Source: Paraflavitalea sp. CAU 1676 (GTDB taxonomy: Bacteria > Bacteroidota > Bacteroidia > Chitinophagales > Chitinophagaceae). From it: a stretch of DNA of 64,000 bases. The notes beneath the pieces were generated by a model. The model saw only the letters and a list, made by a program, of their open reading frames with translations. It ran no database searches and was not told where the DNA came from. Within the stretch, counting starts at the first letter, position 1. The number at the start of each line of letters is the position of its first letter. This document shows, in pieces, positions 54,969 through 63,762 of the stretch. Location of the stretch: contig NZ_JARHUJ010000010.1 in NCBI RefSeq assembly GCF_029223285.1, forward strand, positions 340,820-404,819, given 5' to 3'. Made by a program: the position numbers and the translations under genes.

Positions 54969-55670
54969 ATGGTCAAGAAAATTACCCCGTTCGTTCTAAT
55001 CTGTACGCTTGTTGTAAGTGCCTGCAGCGATCATCCATCTGCTGGTGTAGCTAAAAAAGATTCCACCATTCATCGTGCTGATACCCTAAAAAAGGATTCA
55101 ACGCTGGCCAGCGAATCCGGTGACGCCATTTCGCCGCTTGGCCGGGAAGTGCTGTCTGGTTTAGATCAACGCATACTTTCTTTTGTTCCGGCAGGCTACT
55201 CCGTGATAGACACCTGCAGCGGCGATCTCAACCTCGATCAATACGGGGATATGCTGGTGGTGCTGAAAGAAAATGACGAAGCTACAAAGGCAAAAGACGT
55301 CGAAGGTGAAACCATTAAGAGGCCCATGCTGGTATTGCTGGGACAGCCCGATGGAACCTATAACCAGGTAGCCAGGAATGACAATGCTGTTTATTGTGTG
55401 TCGTGCGGGGGGGTGATGGGTGATCCTTACCAGCAACTTGCCATTAAACAAGGCTATTTCTCGGTGGAACATTATGGCGGAAGCGCTTGGCGCTGGACGC
55501 GTGTCATTACTTTCAAATATTCGCCTGCCGACAGTACCTGGCTGTTGCACAAAGATGGCGGTGAAAGCTATCACACGTCAGATCCGGATAAAGTAACCCA
55601 AAAAGTGCGCACCGTTAAAGACTTCGGCAAAGTACCCTTCACCGCTTTCGACATCTACAAAGACCAATAA
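54969..55670 (+). CDS. Lipoprotein with DTCSGDLNLD motif, paralogue A
   Basis: A 233-residue lipoprotein, signal ending at Cys19 (VSAC), then a Ser/Thr/Lys-rich linker. From about residue 70 to the end it matches the protein at 56148-56852 closely in pattern: 'VIDTCSGDLNLDQYGDMLVVLK', 'CVSCGGVMGDPYQQ', 'WRWTRVITFKYSPADS'. The DLNLD segment looks like an FG-GAP-type Asp-rich calcium loop, and the C-x2-C-G-G pair may hold a disulfide or metal. Function unknown. It is the first of a three-gene run (10-base gap to the next). Confidence 0.75.
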   Translation: MVKKITPFVLICTLVVSACSDHPSAGVAKKDSTIHRADTLKKDSTLASESGDAISPLGREVLSGLDQRILSFVPAGYSVIDTCSGDLNLDQYGDMLVVLKENDEATKAKDVEGETIKRPMLVLLGQPDGTYNQVARNDNAVYCVSCGGVMGDPYQQLAIKQGYFSVEHYGGSAWRWTRVITFKYSPADSTWLLHKDGGESYHTSDPDKVTQKVRTVKDFGKVPFTAFDIYKDQ

Positions 55671-55680
55671 ACCCTTTGCT

Positions 55681-56151
55681 ATGTATAAACTGCTGCTGGT
55701 AGTTCTCTGCCTGGTCGTTGCGGCCCAGGCTTCTGCCCAATACATCGGGAAAACACGCACGGCCACCCTGCGTGCTTTAAGGTCGAGCGTTAAATTCCAT
55801 AAATACAAAGGCGATCCCATTGAGCAGGGGGAGCACACGGTCGCCATGCATATCGATGACAGTTCCTGGTATCGTACTTCTTTCTATTACGATTTCAACA
55901 AGAAAGGTAAGTGCTTCAGGGAACGGGTCACCACTTACTGCGACACCTGCTTCAGAAAGTACCGTGGCGATCGGCTTGACAAAAAGAGGTTTGACTGGAT
56001 CAAGGTGACCGACAGCTTGTATGTCTCGAAGTTCTCCAAACAACGCATGCTTGAAACACACCAGAACGGTGAGGAAAGGACCATCGAACTAACGAAGATC
56101 GAATGGAACCAATCTGAGTATGATCAACTGCGCAATCCCCGGCAACGATGA
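55681..56151 (+). CDS. Small secreted protein between the paralogous lipoproteins
   Basis: A 156-residue protein with a Sec signal peptide (1-19, cleavage after AQASAQ). The mature part is basic, with aromatic residues and a cluster of cysteines (GKCFRERVTTYCDTCFRKY) that may form disulfides. It has no recognised domain. It starts 10 bases after paralogue A and overlaps the start of paralogue B by 4 bases (ATGA), so the three are co-transcribed. Confidence 0.7.
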   Translation: MYKLLLVVLCLVVAAQASAQYIGKTRTATLRALRSSVKFHKYKGDPIEQGEHTVAMHIDDSSWYRTSFYYDFNKKGKCFRERVTTYCDTCFRKYRGDRLDKKRFDWIKVTDSLYVSKFSKQRMLETHQNGEERTIELTKIEWNQSEYDQLRNPRQR

Positions 56152-56852
56152 GAAGTCTTGCAAAAGTTATTTTACCAATCGTTTGCAGCCTAACCTTCGC
56201 GGCATGCCAAAGTGGGCCAGCCTCCCCTGTGCCAGCCGGTGCCGATACATTGTTCAAGAGGCAGACCGACAGCACTACACAACTTACGCTCATTAAAACG
56301 CCAAAACAAGCGCCAAAAGGTTATAGGGACAATCCGCCGATCATTGCGTCGATAAAGCAGGTATTGACCCATATTCCGGAAGGCTATGAGATCATCGACA
56401 CGTGTAGCGGCGACCTCAACCTGGATACTATTACCGATTTTCTCATCCTGCTGCGTCAATACGACGAAGATTCGCTTGCGCATAGGAATGCCGGTATTCT
56501 CACCAGGCGATTATTGATCCTCACCGGTACGGGCGATTCATACAGGCTCGCTGCGCAAAGTGACAGCATTGTAAAATGCGTGATCTGCGGAGGCAGGAGG
56601 GGAGATCCCTATAAAGCGATGTCGATCAAAAAAGGATCGTTCACCATAACTCAGCTGGGAGGCAGCAACCATGCCTGGACACGGAGCACCACTTTCAGGT
56701 ATTCCCCAAAGGAATACACCTGGTACCTTTCAAAAAATGTGTCTGGCAGCTATCGCGGACACGATTTGGTAAAGCCCTCCCTGCAAGACCGCACAAAGAA
56801 GGATGTTCAGATCATTCCTTTTTCCGCTTTTAGTGTATATGACGGTCAGTAA
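56148..56852 (+). CDS. Lipoprotein with DTCSGDLNLD motif, paralogue B
   Basis: A 234-residue paralogue of the gene at 54969-55670. The signal ends at Cys20 (FAAC). Shared marks are EIIDTCSGDLNLD, CVICGGRRGDPYKA and 'HAWTRSTTFRYSPKE', with the C-terminal FSAFSVYD in place of FTAFDIYKD. The start codon overlaps the preceding stop by 4 bases, so translation is coupled. Probably a secreted binding or sensor protein; no catalytic motif is visible. It precedes an ankyrin-repeat gene by 89 bases. Confidence 0.75.
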   Translation: MRSLAKVILPIVCSLTFAACQSGPASPVPAGADTLFKRQTDSTTQLTLIKTPKQAPKGYRDNPPIIASIKQVLTHIPEGYEIIDTCSGDLNLDTITDFLILLRQYDEDSLAHRNAGILTRRLLILTGTGDSYRLAAQSDSIVKCVICGGRRGDPYKAMSIKKGSFTITQLGGSNHAWTRSTTFRYSPKEYTWYLSKNVSGSYRGHDLVKPSLQDRTKKDVQIIPFSAFSVYDGQ

Positions 56853-56941
56853 TAACAATCAATAATTCATCCTGAACAGTCTTTTCACCTTGCTCAATTG
56901 TACAACAGTTCCGGGCCTGCAGGCGTTAGTTACCCTTCTAA

Positions 56942-58204
56942 ATGAAGGACTACATGCAGCAACAATGGTTAAAACGGTTTACCACAGGAGGCCATCAGCT
57001 TGAGATATATTTCGATCCGACCGCAATGAAAGTGGTGTCAAGGTTTCAACAGGACGGTAAGTTGACTGAAAAATTCATTGACTGCCCTCACCTGATCAAT
57101 GCGATCTGGACCTACGATGAACACCTGGAAGAGCTAAAAAATACCTATCCCGATCTTACCTATACTCATCTCCCAGAAGTAAATCCCGCGGCGTCCAGAA
57201 CTCTTATGGACTTGCTTGACGATAAGCCCGAAAATTATGCAACACCAGAACTTCTCCATAAATTAACGGCATTGCTTGATGAAGGCGCCGATGTTAATCT
57301 GTCGGCCTATTCCCATGGGCGGGCGCTGCTCAGTGTTGCCCAATTGGATGTGTCGATTGGTAAATTGCTGATAGAACGGGGAGCAGCTATTGATGTCATT
57401 GAAACCAGGCTGACCTGGTATTACCAGCCAGGTGCTACCCCTCTGCATAAAGCTCTGCTGAAGTCATCGATGCCGGTCGCTGTGCTGTTGCGCGATGCCG
57501 GAGCCAATCTCGACTTTCATTTCAATATTGCGGTCCTCAATGCATTACAGACAATCAACGCCAACGCATCGATGGGCTGGAAATCTAAGGACATATTTGC
57601 AGAGCATAAGAAAACCTGGGCTAAAGTGATCGATACCCTCATTAGTTGGGGAGTACAGCCTGGTCCATCTTATCAGGAATTGCAGGATATGCTGAAAAAG
57701 GATACCGTGCCTTACGCGCAGGCCATTCAATCGCTGATGGATTTCTCAAAAGCAGGCTGGTTGTCACAATTCACGGCAACCGTACAGGAGTTTTCTATCA
57801 AACAACGCAACAAACTAATCCTCCGGGTCTTGGGGCATCCAAATGCGCTGAAGCATAACGATTGGGTAAAAGCCATGGAAACCATTATCGATGCTCAACC
57901 ATGTTTTGAGGACGTGGCTGAGGAGGTGTATGGCACCCGTGTATCGCAAACAGATGATGAAGGCTGGCTTTGTCAGTCCTGGGATAGTGGCAACTATTCA
58001 AATATAGAAGCTTTGTTGAGCGTGTTGAAGAAAAAGGACGCCGTTAATCATCCTGCTTGGTTCGGGTTGATGAAAAAACTGATCGATGACTATGATGAGT
58101 ACGACAGCGATCTTACTGCTATCGAAGACTTTCTTAACGAAAAAACTGTAAGCTCGCACCAACAACAACCAGCGCTGGTAAAAAAGCTGGAAAAATACCT
58201 GTAA
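56942..58204 (+). CDS. Ankyrin-repeat protein, smaller
   Basis: A 420-residue protein without signal peptide. Residues 1-75 are a beta-rich opening (HQLEIYFDPTAMKVVSRFQQ) with no family I recognise; about 100-215 hold ankyrin-like repeats (LLDEGADVNLSAYSHG, LLIERGAAIDVIE, GATPLHKALLKS, LLRDAGANLDFHF); the rest is helical and acidic. Repeat proteins of this kind are adaptors. It is convergent with the larger ankyrin gene and shares the hairpin between them. Confidence 0.72.
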   Translation: MKDYMQQQWLKRFTTGGHQLEIYFDPTAMKVVSRFQQDGKLTEKFIDCPHLINAIWTYDEHLEELKNTYPDLTYTHLPEVNPAASRTLMDLLDDKPENYATPELLHKLTALLDEGADVNLSAYSHGRALLSVAQLDVSIGKLLIERGAAIDVIETRLTWYYQPGATPLHKALLKSSMPVAVLLRDAGANLDFHFNIAVLNALQTINANASMGWKSKDIFAEHKKTWAKVIDTLISWGVQPGPSYQELQDMLKKDTVPYAQAIQSLMDFSKAGWLSQFTATVQEFSIKQRNKLILRVLGHPNALKHNDWVKAMETIIDAQPCFEDVAEEVYGTRVSQTDDEGWLCQSWDSGNYSNIEALLSVLKKKDAVNHPAWFGLMKKLIDDYDEYDSDLTAIEDFLNEKTVSSHQQQPALVKKLEKYL

Positions 58205-58259
58205 CCAAATGACTATAAGTGCAAGACGGGATGGTCTTTACTGCATCGCCACCACCGTT

Positions 58260-58293
58260 ACACTCCCGGCAAACAGGTGTTTGCCAGGAGTGT
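58260..58293. terminator. Hairpin between the convergent ankyrin-repeat genes
   Basis: ACACTCC-C-GGCAAAC (58260-58274) pairs with GTTTGCC-A-GGAGTGT (58279-58293): 14 pairs, one mismatch, 4-base loop. No strong T run on either side; a bidirectional terminator of the convergent pair is the simplest reading. Confidence 0.6.
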
Positions 58294-58312
58294 ATGTGTC
58301 AGGCTGTATCTT

Positions 58313-60958
58313 TTAATGCCCCAGCCAGCTATTGCTCATGTCGATCTTCTTCATGCCTGGCAGTTTCTGCAACCATGCCTGCTTTTCTTTTGATCGATAG
58401 CACAGGGCCGCAAAGGCTTTGAGCACTTTCCCGTCTTTTAGTTTCTTTTGCAGGTCTTTCTGGACCATACCGGTATAACCATTCAAATCGTCGGTATCTT
58501 CTTCCCCATCGCCGATACAGATCAACGCATCATCTTCCACTACAATGCCTTGCTCTTTCAATTGATGAGCTACCGACGCTACGGCAATCAGCAATTCCAT
58601 TCTTAATAAGGAATGCGGGAGCTGGAAGAGATCGCCCCATTCCAATCCTTTCAACTTATGCTTGTTGACAAAATCCGGCAATAAAAAATCTTCTTCATGC
58701 ATTTCGTCGATATGATAGGGTAGCGGAGAGTAGGGAAGCTCGATGGGCCAGTATTGCCCTTTGCCTTTAGCGAACTCCAGTTCAACAAAGGCAGGCAGCA
58801 TAGAGCCGAAATCCTGGTACAGCAATTTGATCTTCGAAACAGGGTGCTTGATGGTTGCACGGCGTTCCACTACGGCCTTTACGGCCGATGCAGCGATCGA
58901 AACGCAAAGGTCATCCAGCGCGTAGCTGGTGTCGGGCGAGTCAAATAGTTGCAACAGATCTTTTTGCCCGGCCGGGCGTACCAGGCACAACATGGCAAGC
59001 TCCTCCATAAAACCTTTTTTAGTAACCTGTTTGTTATAGGCAGTCATCACCTTTCGTCCCGTAACACTTAAATCTTCGTAATGCTTGTAATCGTCCACGA
59101 CCATTAAGAGCGAAACGGGCTTGTCGCCGAGCTGCGACAAAAGGCCCGTGAGGTGTTTGTGCAATTGCCAGCACAACAACGGCAGCACAGAAAAGTCTTT
59201 GGGTTTTAGCTGGTGTTTCTTTTGAAAAGCAGCAGTGAGCTGTTGCAGGCTGTCGGCGGAATAGCCTGTTGGCGCATTTGCGGCTTTGCCGTCCTCATGA
59301 TGTTCAAAAACCTGCTTTTCGGTTTTGCCGGTGAGTGCCAAGAAGTCCAGCGCTCCCTCTTTATCGAAATTAACCTGCAGTTTTTGTGCTTCGAATTTTA
59401 CTTTGCTTTTGTTTTTCGTGATGATCCCGGCAATATAAGCCGCCATCTCCTCTGCATATTTATCGAAAGCGAGTTCCTTCCTATCCTGCTGTAGTTTTTC
59501 AATACGCTTCAGCATTTTGTCATCGGCCTTCGCCCCCTGTTTTACCAACAGGGCCACCACCTCGAAATGCTTGTTATTAAAGGCATGCTGTATAGCGGTG
59601 AGTCCCTTTTTGTCTTTCGCTTCCAGCTTGGCGCCATTTTCCAATAAGAAGCGGATATTATCGACCAAACCTCCTGCGGCCGCCTCCATCAACGGTGTCG
59701 ATTTGGAATAAGTATCGACGCCATTAACAACGCCCCCTTTTTTAAGCATGGCCCCGAGCAATGACACGGAGCCTGCGCGGGCTACCATATGAAAGGGCGT
59801 ACTGAAGTAGGGACTTTGTGCATTCGGGTGCGTGCCTGCTTCAAATAGCAGCCGGAATATCGCTTCACTTTCTGCATCGTGGAAGGGGATCTTGCCATCG
59901 TGATCGGCCAGATTAGGGTCGGCCTTGTACTTCACCAATAAGGCTGCAATGGAGTCGAATTTCCGGTAAACGGCCGTTTCGAGACAACTGCCAATGATCT
60001 TTTCGGGCTCATCCCGCTCAACCCGCGGAATGTTGGGATTGGCGCCGGCTTCCAGCAAGGCTTTCACACAAGCTTCTTTTTCTTCCTGCACTGCATAGTA
60101 CAAGGCTGTTTTGCCTTCCTGGTCTTTTATATTTGGTGATGCACCTGCTTTCAACAACAACTTGAGGAGTTCAACCTGACCCTGCTCTGCCGCGTACATG
60201 AGCGCCGTGCTGCCGGTTTTCTGAGCGTCAAATGCATTCAGGAAGGGGCCTTCCTCCAGTAACTTGACCACCCTGGGCTTTTTGTTGTCCTTTACGGCGT
60301 CTATGAACTGCTGGGAAATGCTCATTTGCCGGTAAGTGGCCGTGGCTGGTATGCCCGTCATCTTTCGCCAGGCGGTGATTTCCGGAGCATCATTATAAAC
60401 CAGCCGCATCCAGGGCAGCAGGCATTTTTTTTCATACAGGGCTGTTGCCAATGGATAGTTGATAATGACTTTTTTCTCCACGTGTTTCAACCTGCATACT
60501 GGCGGTAGCTTGGGTACTTTTTCCTTTTGAAGCACAATACTGTTGATCCGGTACACTTCACCGTCGCTATCCCAATACAGGTCGCTGGCGGCAATATCCA
60601 TCGCCTCACATATCGTGAGTGGGTTGACTACAAAATATTCACCCCCGATCACTTTACCTTTTTTGTCGCAAACCTGAATAGGCAGGTACTCTACGTTGGC
60701 CGGATCCGAAAAGGATTCCATGATCTCTTTGGCCCGAAGAGAAACGATCATGACGTCTTCGTCATTCCCCAATATGTCGCCCGGTTTTTTCACGGACGAA
60801 TCGGATTCAATTTTTACGCTGGCGTTCTTAGGCCATTTTTTGGCCTGGCTGCTAACCTCTTTGAGGTTGATCTTGGCCGCCGTTCTGAAACCGTACCAAT
60901 CTACCATGCACAATTCGTTGTGGGTAAGGTCGAAGTCGTAATGTCTGTGTTCCTGCAT
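58313..60958 (-). CDS. Imm11/DUF1629-like domain plus ankyrin-repeat protein
   Basis: An 881-residue protein without signal peptide. Residues 1-215 follow the pattern of the Imm11/DUF1629 family: VMIVSLRAKEIMESF, VEYLPIQVCDKKGKV, GEYFVVNPLTICEAMD, and a later 'PPVCRLKHVEKKVIINYPLATAL'. About residues 250-490 are roughly eight ankyrin repeats (GSTALMYAAEQGQVELLKLL, KTALYYAVQEEKEACVKALL, STPLMEAAAGGLVDNIRFLL). The C-terminal 350 residues (alpha/beta, with conserved-looking DFVNKHKLKGLEWGDLF) are unknown. No toxin gene is seen nearby. Confidence 0.68.
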   Translation of the reverse strand: MQEHRHYDFDLTHNELCMVDWYGFRTAAKINLKEVSSQAKKWPKNASVKIESDSSVKKPGDILGNDEDVMIVSLRAKEIMESFSDPANVEYLPIQVCDKKGKVIGGEYFVVNPLTICEAMDIAASDLYWDSDGEVYRINSIVLQKEKVPKLPPVCRLKHVEKKVIINYPLATALYEKKCLLPWMRLVYNDAPEITAWRKMTGIPATATYRQMSISQQFIDAVKDNKKPRVVKLLEEGPFLNAFDAQKTGSTALMYAAEQGQVELLKLLLKAGASPNIKDQEGKTALYYAVQEEKEACVKALLEAGANPNIPRVERDEPEKIIGSCLETAVYRKFDSIAALLVKYKADPNLADHDGKIPFHDAESEAIFRLLFEAGTHPNAQSPYFSTPFHMVARAGSVSLLGAMLKKGGVVNGVDTYSKSTPLMEAAAGGLVDNIRFLLENGAKLEAKDKKGLTAIQHAFNNKHFEVVALLVKQGAKADDKMLKRIEKLQQDRKELAFDKYAEEMAAYIAGIITKNKSKVKFEAQKLQVNFDKEGALDFLALTGKTEKQVFEHHEDGKAANAPTGYSADSLQQLTAAFQKKHQLKPKDFSVLPLLCWQLHKHLTGLLSQLGDKPVSLLMVVDDYKHYEDLSVTGRKVMTAYNKQVTKKGFMEELAMLCLVRPAGQKDLLQLFDSPDTSYALDDLCVSIAASAVKAVVERRATIKHPVSKIKLLYQDFGSMLPAFVELEFAKGKGQYWPIELPYSPLPYHIDEMHEEDFLLPDFVNKHKLKGLEWGDLFQLPHSLLRMELLIAVASVAHQLKEQGIVVEDDALICIGDGEEDTDDLNGYTGMVQKDLQKKLKDGKVLKAFAALCYRSKEKQAWLQKLPGMKKIDMSNSWLGH

Positions 60959-61197
60959 AGAATATGTTTTGATGGACTCCCTGGAGGCGGAGCAATCCGG
61001 AAAAACGGCAAACTATGGCTGATATTTTCGCAAATGGGCTGCTCGCGTTTGAAGTGCTTGCTTTAAGGGCTGAATTGTATTATTTTAACACCGCGTTTTC
61101 ACGTTTCATTTGCAATTATTCCGTTTATTTGCCGTTGTATTCTCGTTCCACTTCTACCACTACGTTCATTTATTACAATTCATTTTAAAGCATTCTT

Positions 61198-62460
61198 ATG
61201 TCTGCCAAAGAACCTGTGCAGGATAGTGACCTGTACGCCTACGATTCCTTCAGTGGGGGAAGCGGAAAACGATCGGATAATAACTTCTTATGGTGGTGTG
61301 CGGGCGCGCACCAAAAGCTGCTGAAACAGTTTCCATCCGAACATAGTAAGTACAGCGGATTGGGTGGGGTGATCCTTGCCACCTTCGTGCTGGCCGCCAT
61401 TTCATCGGGCTATGCCATTTACAGCATCTTCAATAATATCGGTTGGACGATCCTCTTTGCTGCCATCTGGGGCATCATCATCTTCAATTTCGACCGTTTC
61501 CTCGTATCCACCATGCGTAAATATGGCGTCAGCCCGCGCAAGCAGGCCTGGATGGCCGTGCCGCGTATAGCGCTGGCTTTGCTGATCGGTGTAACTATCG
61601 CCCGCCCGCTCGAGCTGAAGATCTTCGAAAAGGAGATCGATACCAAGGTGGTGGAGAATATTCACAAAAAGATCCAGTTGAACGATAGCCTGTTGCAGGC
61701 CGAGAACAAAGCGCTGATGCAAACTACCGAGGCCGAGCGCAACCGGCTCGTCAACCGTAAGCTCTCGCTGGAAGATACGCTGAGCCGTCTCCAGCAATCT
61801 TATGTGCAGGAAGCGGATGGAACGGGCGGATCGGGCAGGAGGGGCATCGAGCAACTTACCCGCCTAAAGATGGACGCTTTCCACAATGCACGTTTGTTGT
61901 ATACACCAGAGTTGACGCAATTGCAAATCGATATCGCCAAACAGGATAGCATATTGGCCGGCGCCAAGGCGGGCTTGCAGGATAAACGCAAGGAATATGA
62001 AGCCGCGGCCAAAGCCAACGTTGGTTTCCTGGAGCGCAACAAAGCACTCACCGACCTGGCCAGTGAAGAAAGCAGTGTATTCTGGACCAGTTTCCTGTTG
62101 TCGATGCTCATTATCCTCATCGAGGTGGGGCCCATCTTATCGAAACTGATCATGCCCGTGGGGCCCTACGATATAGCGCTGGCCAAAGAAGAACTGACGC
62201 TCATGGCAGCTGCTGAAAATGATATGCGGAAGGACAAAGAACTTACGTCCGAAAAGAAGAAAGCATTTTACCGCAAGCAAAAAGAGGTATCGGATCAATT
62301 GGCCGAAAAACTCAGTGCATTGCAGCAAAAGCATATCGATGAAGAACTCGACAAATGGGAGCGTGGGGAATGGAATCCCAAAGACCATCGTGCTTCGATG
62401 GACGAGGTGATGCGCAAGATCAAGGAGCGCTACCAGGTCGATGAAGGCGATGTGTTATAG
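61198..62460 (+). CDS. DUF4407-domain membrane protein
   Basis: A 420-residue inner-membrane protein. Two N-terminal helices (about 58-80 and 86-105), a helix at about 118-137 followed by a long coiled-coil/basic-acidic stretch (about 150-290) and a further helix near 297-320 match the DUF4407 architecture, including the mark 'WWCAGAHQKLL' and 'FNFDRFLVSTMRK'. Function unknown. The C-terminal ~90 residues are charged and coiled-coil-like. Its stop overlaps the stop region of the convergent gene by 6 bases. Confidence 0.82.
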   Translation: MSAKEPVQDSDLYAYDSFSGGSGKRSDNNFLWWCAGAHQKLLKQFPSEHSKYSGLGGVILATFVLAAISSGYAIYSIFNNIGWTILFAAIWGIIIFNFDRFLVSTMRKYGVSPRKQAWMAVPRIALALLIGVTIARPLELKIFEKEIDTKVVENIHKKIQLNDSLLQAENKALMQTTEAERNRLVNRKLSLEDTLSRLQQSYVQEADGTGGSGRRGIEQLTRLKMDAFHNARLLYTPELTQLQIDIAKQDSILAGAKAGLQDKRKEYEAAAKANVGFLERNKALTDLASEESSVFWTSFLLSMLIILIEVGPILSKLIMPVGPYDIALAKEELTLMAAAENDMRKDKELTSEKKKAFYRKQKEVSDQLAEKLSALQQKHIDEELDKWERGEWNPKDHRASMDEVMRKIKERYQVDEGDVL

Positions 62461-62985
62461 GAAGAAGTATAGCCCTACCAATAAAGCCAGTAAGGTCAGC
62501 GTGGATACGAAAGTGACACGGGTGACCTTATATTTTTTTCGGGCAGAAGGTATTACGAGGAAGAGCAGCGCCAGCAACAAGCTCAATACAAAGACACCGC
62601 CAACCGCCTTCTGCAGGCTATCGGCAAGGGGATAATATTGAACCATGAGCGCGCCTGCAATGGTGTTGAGCAGCAAGAGCAAGGGGATACTGATAACCCA
62701 ACCGGACCTCTTACCCCGCAGCAATAGCCAACCGCCCAGTAAAGCCAGCACAATGGAAACAACAGATCGGACATCATTGATAAGCTCCGACCGGCTGATC
62801 TGGAATGCCCCGTTGTCCATCCGGTAAGCATCGGCTTTTGAAGAAGTGATGTTGCTGATCTGCCAGGCGAGGTAGATGAACCCGACAAACAATACGATAA
62901 TACCGGAAAATTTCTCCCGCCAGCTTAATGCTTGTACAGGAGGAGGTGGGGTTGTAATGGGTTGTATTTGTGGTTGCGTTTCCAT
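62455..62985 (-). CDS. Membrane protein of unknown function
   Basis: A 176-residue protein with a Gln/Pro-rich N-terminus (TQPQIQPITTPPPPV) and four hydrophobic helices (about 28-50, 70-90, 96-118 and 140-176). I start at the ATG at 62985, since residues before it in the longer reading frame (to 63129) have no hydrophobic signal or family match. It overlaps the end of the DUF4407 gene by 6 bases. No family recognised. Confidence 0.65.
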   Translation of the reverse strand: METQPQIQPITTPPPPVQALSWREKFSGIIVLFVGFIYLAWQISNITSSKADAYRMDNGAFQISRSELINDVRSVVSIVLALLGGWLLLRGKRSGWVISIPLLLLLNTIAGALMVQYYPLADSLQKAVGGVFVLSLLLALLFLVIPSARKKYKVTRVTFVSTLTLLALLVGLYFFL

Positions 62986-63132
62986 ATCAGGCCGTAAAAC
63001 GATTGAGGACGCAAGATTAGGAGAAAATCGGGAATCGGCAAATGGAATCGTGACCGGGCATTCTGAAAGCGCTAAACAACACCCAATTATTGCCTGCAGC
63101 AGTTTAGCGGGAAGTTTAGCCGGAAGCATGGT

Positions 63133-63762
63133 TTACGGAGATTTGGTGGCCGTTTTCACACAACGTACCGCAATGGCCCAGTGTTTTTCACCGTCCGGGT
63201 GGCGGTTCACAAATTGGCCATTTCTGCCCAGGTTGAGGAACCAGGCATTCGCGGAATCCGATTCGGTAGCGGTCCAGTAGAACCCATGGGCATCGACACG
63301 GTGGTAAGTGCGGGCGGTGGTGTCGTAGCTGCCGCTGTAGACGATGTTAAATCCGGCACTGCCGCTGTCGATCAGGGCCTTGAAAGCGGCTCGGCCGCTG
63401 TCTTGTCCGTCACCTCGGATGCCGCCGTAATGTTTTACCATAGCACGCCATTCATCGAAGCTGGGCAGGCGCCAGCCGTTGCCAACCTGGCGGCAGCCTT
63501 CCATCGCAGCAGGCCAGGTATACAGCCTGCCGTACCGGTCGTTTTTAATGGCTGACCCGGCGAAATCATATGAACCGGGAATATTGATGCGGAGATTGGT
63601 CGTCATCCACAGGTTGCCATCGGGCATTGCTTTAAGTGGGTAAACATGACCGTCGCGATCGGAGAGGGTAGTGGATTGCGCCAATACATCCTGGTGCAAG
63701 GCGACCGCCAGCATTGTCAATGCAATTAGTATCGAACGAATATTACTCAAAGGATTCAGCAT
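63133..63762 (-). CDS. FISUMP-domain secreted protein
   Basis: A 209-residue secreted protein. A signal peptide covers about 1-29 (cleavage near VLAQ). The rest is a single FISUMP (Fibrobacter succinogenes major paralogous) domain: DGHVYPLKAMPDGNLWMTTNL, GRLYTWPAAMEGCRQVGNGWRLPSFDEW, the YWTATESD strand and a C-terminal RCVK. Such domains are surface-exposed and related to C-type-lectin-like folds; their ligand is unknown. It stands alone on the minus strand. Confidence 0.85.
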   Translation of the reverse strand: MLNPLSNIRSILIALTMLAVALHQDVLAQSTTLSDRDGHVYPLKAMPDGNLWMTTNLRINIPGSYDFAGSAIKNDRYGRLYTWPAAMEGCRQVGNGWRLPSFDEWRAMVKHYGGIRGDGQDSGRAAFKALIDSGSAGFNIVYSGSYDTTARTYHRVDAHGFYWTATESDSANAWFLNLGRNGQFVNRHPDGEKHWAIAVRCVKTATKSP

